Source: Eumeta japonica (lineage: Eukaryota; Arthropoda; Insecta; Lepidoptera; Psychidae). Taken from it: a stretch of DNA of 64,000 bases. The stretch lies in assembly GCA_005406025.1 (NCBI GenBank), contig BGZK01000087.1:248001-312000 (forward strand), in the 5' to 3' direction. The position numbers were made by a program, and so were the translations under genes. The first letter of the stretch is position 1; each line of letters starts with the position of its first letter. The notes under the pieces are model-generated. The model ran no database searches and had not been told where the DNA came from. It saw only the letters and a list, made by a program, of their open reading frames with translations. Positions 45,391-56,959 of the stretch are shown here, piece by piece.

Positions 45391-45779
45391 TTACCTAATA
45401 ATATAATACAATTGTGTTCCTTCGTTTTGACAGAAAGAAGTAATTACCTCTTTATTTAATTTTTACTAATCAGTTATGTAAAAACAGTAAATATTTTTAT
45501 ATGAATAAAATATATTTGAGACATACTAAGATTTAAACAGAGTAATATTGGTAATCAGAAATAAATATTTTCAAAAAGACAGGTAGTTTTGGTTGAATAT
45601 TCTATTTGCCAGTCGACGATCAATTCAAGAATTGGTTAAGCTACACTACCTTTTAGGTCTACGTTTTTGTATACAGTTATAAAAAAAAGATTGTAAAAAT
45701 TTTTAGGGTGCGTCCAATACCTACGCAAAAATGTCTACCAGCTCTTGGACAGTTTATGAAAAACTCACAATGTTTACAC

Positions 45780-47055
45780 TCCCTCGTAATCCGTCAGATG
45801 TCACTACTGCCAAACGTCCGTATTGTGCTGCTGGTTTGTGGGCTCTGTCGATAGCACAAACTCAAACTCTCAAGAAAAGCGATGACGTAAGAATATAAAG
45901 GTAGTACTTTTCTTTACATTCATACTTATGGAATATAATTTTAAAAACTGTTGGTAAAATTTTAGACTCTACTAAATAATCTGGATTTTCTCTTTTTCAA
46001 TAATTCATTCTGGCTTTTGTATTTTTACTTAACATCATTCTGTTTATGAATTTTCAAAAATTTCATAGCTTATTCAAATTAATAATATGTATTATTTAAA
46101 TTAATTGTTGTAATTTCCTGTATTTTTGAAATATTATATGTATCTATTAACAGTAGGTCCCAATTGACGACAGACTCATTTAAAATTTCTAATGATCTGG
46201 AACTCTTGGTAAAGCATCAATAAGTTTTCTAATAGTAAATGCTGGTTTTGTATACCGATGAAAATTACATTTTCTTGCTCTTAAATAAATAATATACGTT
46301 AATGTCATTTTACATTTTCAATAGCAAATCCGTGGCTTAAATCCGTAGCAAAAAACGTAACTTCCCAGTGTTAAGCTTCAACGACATGATCAGCTGAGAA
46401 GTGCCGTCTGCCGCCCCCAAACAACCCGACGGCTGTGCGCGCTCAGTCACCACTTACTAGCGAGTAACAGTCGTCTCTAAATTTCAATGTACATTTATAA
46501 TTGTCACTTTTACTGTAGGGTTTTTGCAATATTCTAGCATGTAATGGAATAATCGAGAATGAATATTTTAATCTCAAACGTTATGTATGTTTTTCAGATT
46601 TAATTTGCTCTAAAATATGAAAATTGCGATTATCATAATTTTCACGTTCGTTCAATCTCACTATCGGTTTTCAGAGCTTTGACGAATATATGAGACTACA
46701 AGTTCTAAAATTTATTACATAATAATTCACAAGTGCGAATTCGTAAGCGTGATTTTTGAATCCAGCTTTGGATCAGTTTTTTTTTGTTGTTCTTCATCAC
46801 GTACTATGATTATAAATAGCTTCTGAAAATAGGTAGACAAATATTAACAATATTGGTGAAAGTCTTAACTTTTAATCAAATAAAATATATTTCCCTAAAG
46901 TTGTTGTTCGAGATTTTGAAATAATATCGGAAAGTTATTTTTTTTTATTGACGAAAATAATTATTTTAAGTAAAAGAAATGAGGATTTCTCTAGACTTGT
47001 TATATGTACAATTGTACATGATTATATGAACTGACTCGAAAGAACAACATTTTGA
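45780..47055. other. Intergenic stretch, no gene recognised
   Basis: Short ORFs only. A GC-richer patch at 46385-46480 has no open exon-like frame. Confidence 0.35.
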
Positions 47056-47060
47056 AGATG

Positions 47061-47098
47061 TTTATATTTTTTTTAACATTAGTTAAAAAAAATATAAA
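47061..47098. repeat. Perfect hairpin 1: 17-bp stem, ATTA loop
   Basis: TTTATATTTTTTTTAAC (47061-47077), loop ATTA (47078-47081), and GTTAAAAAAAATATAAA (47082-47098), with no mismatch. It is separated from hairpin 2 by a single C. Confidence 0.98.
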
Positions 47099-47099
47099 C

Positions 47100-47139
47100 G
47101 CGATTGCATTATTATGTATTAACATAATAATGCAATCGC
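47100..47139. repeat. Perfect hairpin 2: 18-bp stem, ATTA loop
   Basis: GCGATTGCATTATTATGT (47100-47117), loop ATTA (47118-47121), and ACATAATAATGCAATCGC (47122-47139), with no mismatch. The stem sequence differs from hairpin 1 but the loop is identical. Confidence 0.98.
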
Positions 47140-47513
47140 ATGTCCTTACTTAAAAAAGGCAATTTTTTGATGAAGTAATAAAATTATACAAATACACAAG
47201 TAGACATATAGTTCATGAATTTTCGTAAGTGGCAGGTGTCATTTCTTGTGCCTTAACTTCATAAACTATGAAAGACGAGCATCAGTAGACTCTGACATCG
47301 TACTTGCACGCGTACTTCTGTCCAGAGCGCTACTTCAATTGTTATTCTACGTACGTATACACAAAACGACTAGGCCTACATTTGACACAACTAATAAAAG
47401 AGTTCTTAAAAAGACATATTTTCCATTTTGGCACTATTTTCGCTTAATACATTAGCCACAGCAAAACCTGTGTGACGGTGCTTCGCTTGGCATTTATCTT
47501 TTTAACTTCCCGC

Positions 47514-47661
47514 TAAGAAAATTGAAAATTTTCAAAAATTTTCGGGAAATTATTGATTTCACCCATTTTTCAAAAATCGAGTTCTTATCAGACCTCGACG
47601 CTCTGAGGGTCTAGAAAGCTTCCCTGATCATCCCTGAGATGATGTCCGTATGACTGTGTGG

Positions 47662-47698
<37 letters not shown>

Positions 47699-48238
47699 CA
47701 TGTGTGGATGTATGTAAACCTCTTATAACTTTTAAACGGCTTGACCGAATCGAGCCCACTAAACAGCGTTCCAAAGAGTTTTCCCAACTTAGATTTCCTG
47801 AAAGTTTGGGCCGATTTGAACTGGTAGATTTTGAGAAATTTTCAAAAAATTAAGAAAAAAAAGGTTTTTAAATGTGGCTTTTTCAAAATAACTTTAAAAT
47901 GGCTTGACCGATCAATTTCAAAATATAATCAGCTCTTAACCTATTAAAAACACGTCAATTACCGTCAACCGGATCAAAATCGGTTGATTGGTTTGTGAAA
48001 AATCGTTGTCGAAGAAAATAAAAAAAAACAGTTTTTTTTAGAATAACTACGAAACGGCTCGACTGATCGATTTCAAATTCTAACCAGCTCTTGACCCTGT
48101 AAAAACACGTCGATTGCCGCAAACCAAGTCAAAATCGGTTGATTCGTTTGCGAGAAATCGCGTTGTCGAAAGAAATCGAAACAAACCGTTTTTTTTTTTT
48201 TGAAATAATTACGAAACGGATAAAATTAGCGGGAAGTT
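47514..48238. repeat. 725-bp nonautonomous element with TIR AACTTCCCGCTAA
   Basis: AACTTCCCGCTAA (47514-47526) is repeated inverted at 48226-48238 (TTAGCGGGAAGTT). Inside lie a (GT)n tract (47663-47694) and at least two tandem subunits of about 150-170 bp, each with AAnGGCTnGACnGATCnATTTC, CAGCTCTT, AAAAACACGTC and CAAAATCGGTTGATT. There is no coding sequence. The form fits a MITE-like family. Confidence 0.8.
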
Positions 48239-48825
48239 GCAGAGTTGGCCTTTAGGGTCAAATTTTTTTTATGAATATTTTGCAATTCTACATGCAACAT
48301 ATGAATACAGTATTTAAATAGACTAATCATGAAAGCACTTAGTTCAACACTTTATTTCAATCAATCCGTTATATTAAGCTATCTAATTTATAGTTTACTT
48401 GTCATTAGTTAGATATTTGATTGAATATGATTTTGCGGTGGTGGCGTCTTTGTAACTGTAACGCAGCATATATAATCTATTCAAGTTTCACGTTTTGACG
48501 TAATAACAGGTAGTACACAAAAAAGCAAACATCGAGGACAATCTCATGAAAACTCTTCTTTCCAATTTTCTTGATAACGGTATGTTCTCCGTCGTAAAGA
48601 AGTAGTACATCGGCCGTCTCGGGATCTCCATTAACAGACTACCGTTTACATGATCCAGATCGGTATAACGCATTCTAAAAAACCGGTGAATGTACGATAC
48701 TTAAAAATATTTAGGCGTTAAATTAGAACCTCCTTCTTTTTTTAAATTTTTAAAAAGAAAGGAGAAATATATGTAGTGAAAGCACAAAATTAATAACAAA
48801 ATCAAATAAATCGAAGTTTGTTTTT

Positions 48826-50625
48826 TTATTTATTTATTTGGGCCCACAAACCGTGAATACACAAGTATTAATGTGTTATCGTTACCGTTAACCACAGATA
48901 GGTGATAACCTATTTTCACATATATGAAAAAAAGCTTGATAATTGGTTGTCTGTAAATGTGAGGAAAGAAATAACGTGAAGTGATAAACGCAAAAACAAA
49001 ATTAAAAGACAATTAATATTAGATAACAATTATATCATTGATTTTATTAAATGTTTCTATACATTTTTTTGAACCTGCCAATACTCACAGATATTAACAT
49101 CGAAAAATGATTATTGTACAAATCAACCAGACGATAGAGTGATGTACGTTTACCGGCATTAGTACGACATGAAGTAGTTGCATATAGCCAGTTGTCTCTA
49201 CGACAATGTATTCGGTAAGGTACTGTGTAACACAGTTGGTGACATACAATCATATTTATTATGGCACAAATCTTAAAGCATAATTTTTATCAAGTTATAG
49301 ACGCCCGTATATTAGTTTTATTACGTTATATTTATCTAAAAGACAGTTATATGGCAGGCGACTACGAAAACATTTTAAATGCACGTAAAATGAATATTTA
49401 TATCGTATTATAAAAAGGGTTCCACATATTCCAATTGAGAGCGAATCAATGATTTATAAATTTGAAGAAATATGTAAGTTCGAGTGAACTTAGTACAAGA
49501 ACGAAATACAAATCCATACATTTTGTAAGCATTGTTAATTACATTTTCAATATGTACATCGAGGTGTAGTTTTTTATCAAATGTGACTCCGCGATTTCTA
49601 ATGAGCTCATTGGCATCGAAATGAACGCCATTCAAATTATAAGGATAACGGCTTAAGGTCCTTTTTTGTGAAAGTAATTGATTTACATTTCTTTAAGTTA
49701 CGACTTAATTTACATTTAATACAATAATCTAATATTCGATCTAAATGCCTTACGAAAGTAAATATATACTATCACTTTGCTTATTGCCATCTAATCCTTC
49801 AAAAAGATACGGCGTATATATCATCAAATTTGTAGTAGTCAAACGCCTCTTTACAAAATCATTTAAATCATGTCGTTTAAAAATTATACTGTGCAGAGAA
49901 GAATCAATAATGCTATCCACTAATCTCTCAAACCCTTCAACAGAGCAGCAAGATTAATATAGGACGGTAATTTTCAACATCACTTTTCGAACCTCTCTTA
50001 TGCAGAGGTACAATTCGAGCAGATTTCCAGATAATGGGAAAAACTCCTCTCTGGTAACTATTAAGCACATTGTAATGTTGACAAATAGAAAGAGTTATAG
50101 ATCTAAGAAATAGTTATAGAGTTATAGATCTAAGAAGAAATTCTATAGTGAGATTTATTTTGGTATTTCTTCCACTTAATCTAACTTTGAGTTTTATTTT
50201 TAAAAAAGTACAACTTTAGTATAAATATGTTTTTAAAGTAGAGTTAATAGCTTCATATAAAGCCAATACAGCACTTACAGCAAATTTTAATTGAAACAAC
50301 TTACAACAGTCAACATATTTTAATTGAAACAACTTACAACAGTCAGTATATTTTAATTCTGCATTAATAATTGAATAATCTGCCTTGTAAAATTTAAACT
50401 CATATCGAGGCCTACTAGACACAGGTTTGATACATTTGTTATAGATAATTTTATGCATAAGGTGGTCAATGCACCAGGTACAAGCGTGCACTGTTTTGCA
50501 GTCTATGATATTATTAAAAAATCAATGTAATATTGTACTATTGACATTTTTGAATCCATTAAATTGAACACAATTTGTTAAATACAGGAAATTGATTAAA
50601 TGTTTATTGGGTACGTAGATTGTAT
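48826..50625 (-). mobile_element. Second LINE type, endonuclease C-terminus to 3' tail, broken (copy D)
   Basis: Minus-strand frames in order: endonuclease C-terminal/linker region (50625-50216: FNNIIDCKTVHACT, SRPRYEFKFYKADYSIINAE); reverse transcriptase palm start (about 50060-49960: GVFPIIWKSARIVPLHKRGS then KSDVENYRPI); NLNGVHFDANELIRNRGVTF then HIENVINNAYKMYGFVFRSC (49635-49500); and a C-terminus with SCRTNAGKRTSLYRLVDLYN (about 49170-49110). The 3' tail is AAATAAATAAATAAA at 48842-48826. It differs from copies A-C in sequence and tail. Several stops and an internal 33-bp duplication show decay. Confidence 0.8.
50283..50353. repeat. 33-bp tandem duplication inside LINE copy D
   Basis: ATTTTAATTGAAACAACTTA then CAACAGTCAACAT occurs twice in a row, with the second copy ending CAGTAT. 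In the minus-strand frame this doubles an 11-residue unit (YxDCCKLFQLK). Confidence 0.9.
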
Positions 50626-50799
50626 TACAATCAATAAACTAAAGGTACGTGCTACAATCACACCACTTTAAAGTTGGCAAGTTATAACTCCGACTACGAT
50701 TATATAGTTAACGTCTGGTGAAAGAGACACTTGCGAGATAGTAAAAATGAGAAGTATAGATATCTATGTGGAGGCATGTATGTAGCACTAATAATGTAG

Positions 50800-50960
50800 C
50801 AACAGCTGCGCATGCGCAGCTCAAGCAAGACATGGTCAACAAGTGGTGAGCAGGGCGACAACGCGCCAGCAACGAATCGGCGGGGGCTAACAGGTGGCTC
50901 GCGCCGCACCGCTACCAGCACGCCACCCCCGTCCTGCCGCCCGAACGGTCACTGTCGCAT
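50800..50960. promoter_or_regulatory. GC-rich island with an NRF-1-type palindrome
   Basis: The perfect 18-bp palindrome AGCTGCGCATGCGCAGCT (50804-50821) contains the ideal NRF-1 site TGCGCATGCGCA. It is followed by CpG-rich sequence to about 50960. The overlapping 73-aa minus-strand ORF (50921-50700) shows no family. Candidate promoter of a transcript I could not identify. Confidence 0.4.
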
Positions 50961-51624
50961 CCAATTACTCGATATCGTGAATTTATAAATTCACTATCAC
51001 AAATATTACTATATAACCACGTTTCTATTAGGATAATCACATCATAATTATGCAACAAAATGTTCATATAAATCGTATACAGCTTTGTCCTAAATGCCCA
51101 AATTGTATATGGCTAATATACTGCTAGTACATAGCTACCCATAATGATATTTTAAAAGTGCGTAAAAGTTATTATTTAACTTTCATAATACTAAAATGCG
51201 AAAGAAATATCAATTTAATAGTTTATCACTGTAACTATGTGTTTATTATTCAAAAATTAAATTTGTTATTAAATAATAGACACTAAAATAGTTCTGTGTC
51301 TCAACGATCATACAAAAATTTAATACCCTTTGCGTCTATGCACGTTTATACATCGATGTTATTAATTTTTTCTTGTGAATGATGTATATATAATCAAATC
51401 AATTTTAGTGAGATAACCAAAAAAAAAATTTGTCAAATCGTTATAATAACTATGTATCATTATAAGAAAACAGAACAAATGACAATGGATTAGTCCAATT
51501 TGTCATCAAATAAAAAGCTGGATAATAAACTAATTTGAGAGTGAACTCCTCATTCTAGTCTTAGAACTAGCAATATTTTCGAGAGGGAATTTTAAAAGGG
51601 CTAGTTGTTCAATATGTTTTTTTC

Positions 51625-51712
51625 TTTCGCTCTCCCGGTCCCGCGCGGGCGTCTGGCTGCCCGTGGACGTCGCGTTTGCCCGCGCGCATGACGCCCGTGC
51701 AGGTACAAATAT
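51625..51712 (+). other. GC-rich block ending in a splice-donor-like site
   Basis: Pyrimidine-rich DNA leads into CCCGGTCCCGCGCGGGCGTC and then GCGCATGACGCCCGTGCAG followed by GTACAAAT, a fair donor. It might be a short first exon on the plus strand (ATG at about 51687). No partner exon could be identified. Confidence 0.2.
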
Positions 51713-52504
51713 TAACTTTTCAAATCGATTTACAATTTTCTTTTTTACGCTTACTTTTATGAAGCATTAAAAAATTAATTAACAAATTCCAGACGTTTCC
51801 ATTGTTGATAATAGTAAGCAATTATAATTATACAATACAGTATTCCACTATTTTATCCTTTTCATTGAATTTAATAGTGTTCACCTCCGTTATAATAGAA
51901 AACTCCGTATAAATTTCAAACCTCTTAACCCAGTAATAGAGATTTTTTTGTTAATAATGGATAATTGATGGATAATTAATTTCGTATGTATTACGGTATT
52001 CAGCCGTTTAGACCGTAAAGCTATTGTAAGGTTGACTATCACATCCGTCAGAGGTAATAACGAGCATAGAATCGATCTGGCTTTTCCTTTAACAGTCGCT
52101 TTGACGTCTGGCATATCAATTTTATACTTCTTAATATTTAAATAACATAGCATTAAAATTCTATCAATACCATCTATAATTATTTGGAAATTATTATTAT
52201 CTCAAATTAAAAATAGCATTTTATATACTATTATCAATAATACAAACGTCTGGTCACGATCAATTGAAATTTCTAATGATTCATAAAATTAAGTAAAAAA
52301 GAAATTTTCTTAAATTTATTAGAAAGTTAATATTTTTTACGATATAAGTTTTATGGGCACAAGCAAAAGCAACATCTACCGGCAGCAAAATAATCCGCAT
52401 GCGACCACTTTTCTTAAAATTTTTATTTTGCGAACGTTATCTCTCGTACTATTCAGGAATGCGGATAAAAGACAGTTGACGGTTAACAGAAATAGAAAAT
52501 TAAC

Positions 52505-52615
52505 ACTTTTTGAAGTGTTTAACATCTGTCACTCCTCTCGAATCAATATTCAATTCGTCGATGAGGATTCGTAGTGGAAGAAAGGTTCGAGGATCAGCGG
52601 AGGTTGCACGTTACT
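52505..52615 (+). repeat. Second copy of the 41.3-kb dispersed repeat
   Basis: AACATCTGTCACTCCTCTCG, AATCAATATTCAATTCGTCG and GATTCGTAGTGGAAG, then GGATCAGCGGAGGTTGCACG, follow the order seen at 41270-41365. The end that forms the inverted repeat at 41 kb is lost here. Confidence 0.7.
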
Positions 52616-52769
52616 CGTTTTTGCATGTCTCCCAGAGAATCCTCCAATAAAGAACAGCTCGGATAAATGAACGTCAAACAAATTATGACTGTGATCCAAT
52701 CCGTCGATATTATAAAGATATCTAACTAAGGCAATCCCCGATTTACTAAGAGAATTTTAGAATTTGATG

Positions 52770-52810
52770 GTACCGAGTTCGAAATCTGACACCTGGTGTG
52801 ATCTACAAGT
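52770..52810 (+). repeat. SINE-like B-box word
   Basis: GAGTTCGAAATCTGACACCT then GGTGTGA parallels GGGTTCGATTCTTGACACCT then GGGTAGTG at 37088. A shared tRNA-derived family is possible. Confidence 0.3.
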
Positions 52811-53541
52811 ATTTAATTTATTGACACTATAAATCACTCGCTCCGTGGCTTAGAAAACACGTCCAACTATCGGTCGTGGACGGCAACATCGTGTTTGTGG
52901 CGAGCGTTAGCAGCGAGCCTGGAGGGGTAAAATCCAATCTTCTCATTTGAAAATAAAAAAAAACATGTCTTTGCAATGATGTGATAAAAATCTAACATGC
53001 CAACCGATCAACTTCAATCATAATATGAACAAAAAATCTAAAATCTGTAGCCAATTAATCGTATGACCAGCCCATACTGAAGAACTGTTTTAATCTATGA
53101 AGCGCCTGATGATTGAATGTCGCAAAGTATAAAATATAATAATGAGTCTGTATAAAACCTTTTTTTACAGATTAGCTATTCTATGTGTTTCTGTTTTCTC
53201 AAATACAAAAAGTACTTATATTAATATTATTTCACAGTGTAATCATAAACGAGTCAATAAAAGGTTATTCAACAATACGAAAAGAAAAAGCGACGAAACG
53301 CTAATGCATTCGCATGAATACATAAACGTAGTGACATTCCCACCACCCACGTTTTCATTTCCTCTTAAATTTGAGTGAACTTTTATCTCCATTACCTTGA
53401 GGTATAAAATTTAGAATGCTGAGTATATAATTTGACAATGGGTTAGTGCGATTAGCAAGGAAATTATTTCTATTACCAACATGTACATGTTTATTTTAAA
53501 ATGGACTGGTATATGCATGATAACGCAAATAGATTAATTTA

Positions 53542-53779
53542 TGTAGGCGCCTTCATTGTTCATGTGCCACGCTAACGCCACCCTGATGACGACCCGCGGT
53601 GTAGTATACCGAGACGCCCCATATCTCATCTCGGTCGGAACAAACAACAACCTCCCGCGACCTTACTGTTATACGTAACGAATCGCAAAAGCACTGTGGT
53701 ACAACGATAAACTTAATCCCGTAGCCTCTTCCTGTTTCTTACAAATTGTTCTCTGACTGTGTTCGTGATCCTTGTAACA
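53542..53779 (-). mobile_element. Solo-like LTR (3' LTR) of a retrotransposon
   Basis: On the minus strand a purine tract, TTAAGGGGGAGT (about 53791-53780), is directly followed by TGTTACAAGGATCACG, and the segment ends with GGCGCCTACA at 53542. That gives a 238-bp unit bounded by TG..CA and preceded by a polypurine tract, as expected of a 3' LTR. The matching 5' LTR was not found. Confidence 0.45.
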
Positions 53780-53799
53780 ACTCCCCCTTAATTAGGTTT

Positions 53800-54613
53800 G
53801 TGCACACCACAATATGATCTTCGTCGTCAAGCAGCTGTTCTTTACTTTGAAACATGGTTGGAATTGCAATAATAATGGCGGAGAGTTCTAAGTTTTCTAT
53901 TTTCACGGTTCTTTGAACGTTTTCACGTCTGTATCCCAGACGTTCAACCTCAACATACCGAATAAGGTGTGCCTCTTCCTATTTCTGGGCGTGGGGCTAT
54001 CTAAAGCGTCTTACGTATAGAAGGACTCTCACTCTATACACTCCGATGTGGATCTATAACTTATTAGTGCAAACGCTCACCATTTTACGCAAACCGCAAA
54101 ATATAATGGCGACTGAGTTTCGCAGGTCTCTGCTTGTGTGATGGAACGATAAACTGACGCAACGCAGCGTCAGCCTCTGAACCATTAAGGCTATTTATCT
54201 GATGCTGCAACACGAGAACGAAACGCGATATGGCATCCTGATATTCAGCTTGAGGTAGATATTTCTGGACTGGGAAATATTTGTACCAAATTGAACAGGA
54301 AGAATCTGATGAAACTTTCATTATGGCGAATGCCTTAGTGACATTACTAAACACATGCTGAAGATACACTGTAAACAGTGTGGCTCATAATTCTTATGCC
54401 GTCCGAAATTAAAAGTAACTTTTCACACCTAACGACATACAAATAACGGTAGTCGGCGACAAAGTGAGTCAGACAGTTAGAGCCTTCTGCGGCGAAAGCA
54501 GTACTTTGCTGCCTTACTATTATTGAAAGTCCTCTCGTCATAAAGCTCATACAGTCTTCTTCTACTTTTATAAATTCCCACTGTTGCCCAATCGCTAAAT
54601 GACAATTTTTCAT
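53800..54613 (-). pseudogene. Degraded coding region upstream of the LTR, identity unknown
   Basis: Two overlapping minus-strand ORFs (54613-54347 and 54369-54085) look like one frame-shifted coding stretch: LTHFVADYRYLYVVRCEKLL then, in the other frame, AFAIMKVSSDSSCSIWYKYF and AEYQDAISRFVLVLQHQINS. The position next to a polypurine tract and LTR suggests the internal region of the same retrotransposon. I cannot match it to gag, pol or env. Confidence 0.35.
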
Positions 54614-54862
54614 TTATTTTAACATTTTTCATTTTAAATACATTATCATATTCCGTTTTTTGTCATGTTTGACGAAATCCGCCGGCCGGCATCGGCGGTG
54701 ACGGCGGCCGTGATGGACGGATGACCTCCGCTATCAGTATAGTTTTGCTGTATCTACGACGCGTTAATTATTGTTTGTTTATATTAAGAAATTGTTTTTT
54801 TTTTTTAATTTTTATTATGATTCTCTTTTAAACTGTGTGTACAGTGTGCGATGTAAGTAAAA

Positions 54863-56860
54863 ATGAGCAAAAACATTGATTATATTAAAGACAACAAAAC
54901 TTTTCAAAATAAAGTTGATATAAGACTGACCGGACTACCAAGACCCTTTTTTAATTTAAAACAAGAGTGTAAATCGAAAAATAAATCATTTACGCTAAGT
55001 TTTAACAGTGAAATGTTTATTAGAAAGAAATGGTTGTGAGGATGTGAGCGTCTTAATGCATTATTTTGTTTTCCTTGCATTATTTTTGGCGGAGAATCGA
55101 TTTGGACAGAAACTGGAATCAAGGATTAACGTATTTGAGTTAAAAAAATTAAAAACATGATTCTTCGCAAGTACACCTAAATGTAATGAGTTTTTCTGTG
55201 TTAGACACGGTCGACAATCGCAATCAGCTATATTCTGTGTATAGAAGCAATATCCAAAAGTATAATGAACAAGTTGATAAAAACAGGTATATTTTATCAC
55301 GTCTTGCGATTGTGTCAAATTTTGTGGTGCATTTGAGTTAGCTTTGCGAGGTCACGATGAAACAATTGAGTCTAGTAATGCTTCGTGGATTAATAGACTT
55401 TGTATCGGAGTTGGATACGGTTATAAAGGAGCATCTCACGTCGTCTATAGTCCTAGAAGGTACCTCAAAAACTATTCAGAACGATATTTTGAACTCAGTT
55501 TTATGTATATACCACAAAGAATTGTTGGATATTATAAAAAAAATGTGAATACGTAACACTTCAAGCTGATTAAACTAACGATGTATCGATCACAATGTAG
55601 ATGGTAATAATGGTTTTCGAAATATCTTACGGCACATTCCCATACTGCTGAAGGACTTAGTTCCTTTATTATAACTGAATTATGGGCACTTTAAATAACT
55701 CCGCAACAATCAATAGCACAATATTACGATGGCGCCTCTGCATTGAGCGGGAATGTTTGTGGAGTACAGGCTAAAGTAAAAACCGTATTTCCAAATGCCT
55801 CATTCGTTCATTGTTACGCCCACCAAATAAATTAATAATAGAAAAAAGTGTAAGTTAAAACAAAACCCTACAGAATTTTTTTGCTAACCTTCAAGCTATT
55901 CCAATTTTTTTTCACAATCACCTAAGCGTATAGAAATTTTGAAAACTATAGTATCAAAGAAGACTCCAGCTATTCCGCAAACGAGATAGAACCTTAATTC
56001 GCGAACGGTTGACTCAGGACACAGCTACAAGGAGCCTTTATGAGAATGCAAGACCACCATTATAGAAACGAAAAATTATACCAATTCTTTAAATCAGGCT
56101 GATATGCTTTAAAGATATTTGAACGACTGTATTTTTTTGTATTGGCTTGATTTTTTTCAGTCTATTCTGCCACAAAGTGAAGTTTTATTCAAATGCAAAA
56201 AAGGAATATTGATTTGGCTCGTATAAAAAACTGTATTAATGATTTCAAAATCAGTATACAGAATGCACGTAACACCATAGATCAACTTGAAGAGCCGCCT
56301 CAACGAAAAGTTTGAATCGTCTAGCTCTGTCATAGCAAAAAAAGTGTGCGATGACATAATTATTACTCAAGTGAAAAACAGATTCAATTCTTGTAATCAT
56401 TTGATAGCAGCCAAATTATTTTGCTGCGAGAACTGAACTACATACCGTTTTACTTTTCCCGATAAAGATTTCACGATCACAGTTTCCACTTACGCCGCTT
56501 TGGACAAATACAAATTTAAAAACGAATCTCCGTAACGCGACTATTTCATCACCGCATATACTGCAATTGCAATTTTACAATTGTTTTATGATAATGACCT
56601 CACTGAATCATTTTCAGAAGCAATGAAACTACAGCTAATTTTGTGCACTTTACCAATGACGTCACTATAGAGCGAGCGATATTTTTCGACACTGAAAAGA
56701 ATCAAAAAACTTTTCTGTGAAACACCATGTCTCAGGATCGACTAAATGCACTTTCTATGTTCAGTATTGAAAATGAAATTTATACAAACAATACCCGATT
56801 TTAATAAAAAGTTGATTGAATATTTCGCTCCAAAAAATGTGGTTGCATTGGTTTAATATA
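54863..56860 (+). pseudogene. hAT-type transposase pseudogene (ZMYM1-like, DUF4371 family)
   Basis: The start is MSKNIDYIKDNKTF (ATG at 54863). A TTF/zinc-finger-like stretch follows: RKKWL, GCERLNALFCFPCIIFGGES (about 55020-55090). DUF4371 part: HDETIESSN in one frame, then LRGLIDFVSELDTVIKEHLT and LEGTSKTIQNDILNSVLCIY (55370-55530). RNase H-like core remnants: YYDGASALSGNVCGVQAKVK and NASFVHCYAHQIN (about 55720-55830). The tail has DLARIKNCINDFKISIQNAR (about 56210-56270) and the dimerisation end SERYFSTLKRIKKLFCE (about 56670-56720), then PDFNKKLIEYFAPKN. At least ten stops or frameshifts make it a dead copy of about 650 codons. No TIRs were identified. Confidence 0.88.
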
Positions 56861-56959
56861 TTAAAAATAATAACAAATTAACATATTCTATATAAATTGT
56901 TATTTTTTTGCAATTTCTAATCTTAATACTTAATGATCAAGTAAATTGCACCACCAGTT

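Larger units (their letters stand above)
44031..45754. mobile_element. DNA transposon with terminal inverted repeats of about 340 bp
   Basis: The left end AATTGTCCAAGAGCTGGTAG (44031 on) and the right end, read inverted, AACTGTCCAAGAGCTGGTAG (from 45754) begin arms that stay alignable for about 335-340 bp (44031-44368 and 45415-45754). Differences are few. The flanking bases are TA on both sides (44029-44030 and 45755-45756), which suggests a TA target duplication. The centre of about 1.05 kb holds broken coding segments on the minus strand. The superfamily is not evident: no DDE or zinc-finger motif can be read. Confidence 0.85.
51720..53540. other. Stretch with repeats but no recognised gene
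   Basis: An 87-aa minus-strand ORF (52153-51890) and a 78-aa plus-strand ORF (53142-53378) lack recognisable domains. The 52.5-kb repeat and the SINE-like word at 52775-52801 lie here. Confidence 0.3.

Noticed and set aside
48488..48673. 61-aa minus-strand ORF with balanced composition
   Set aside because: It reads somewhat like a protein but has no family, acceptor, donor or neighbours to support it, and its length is within chance.
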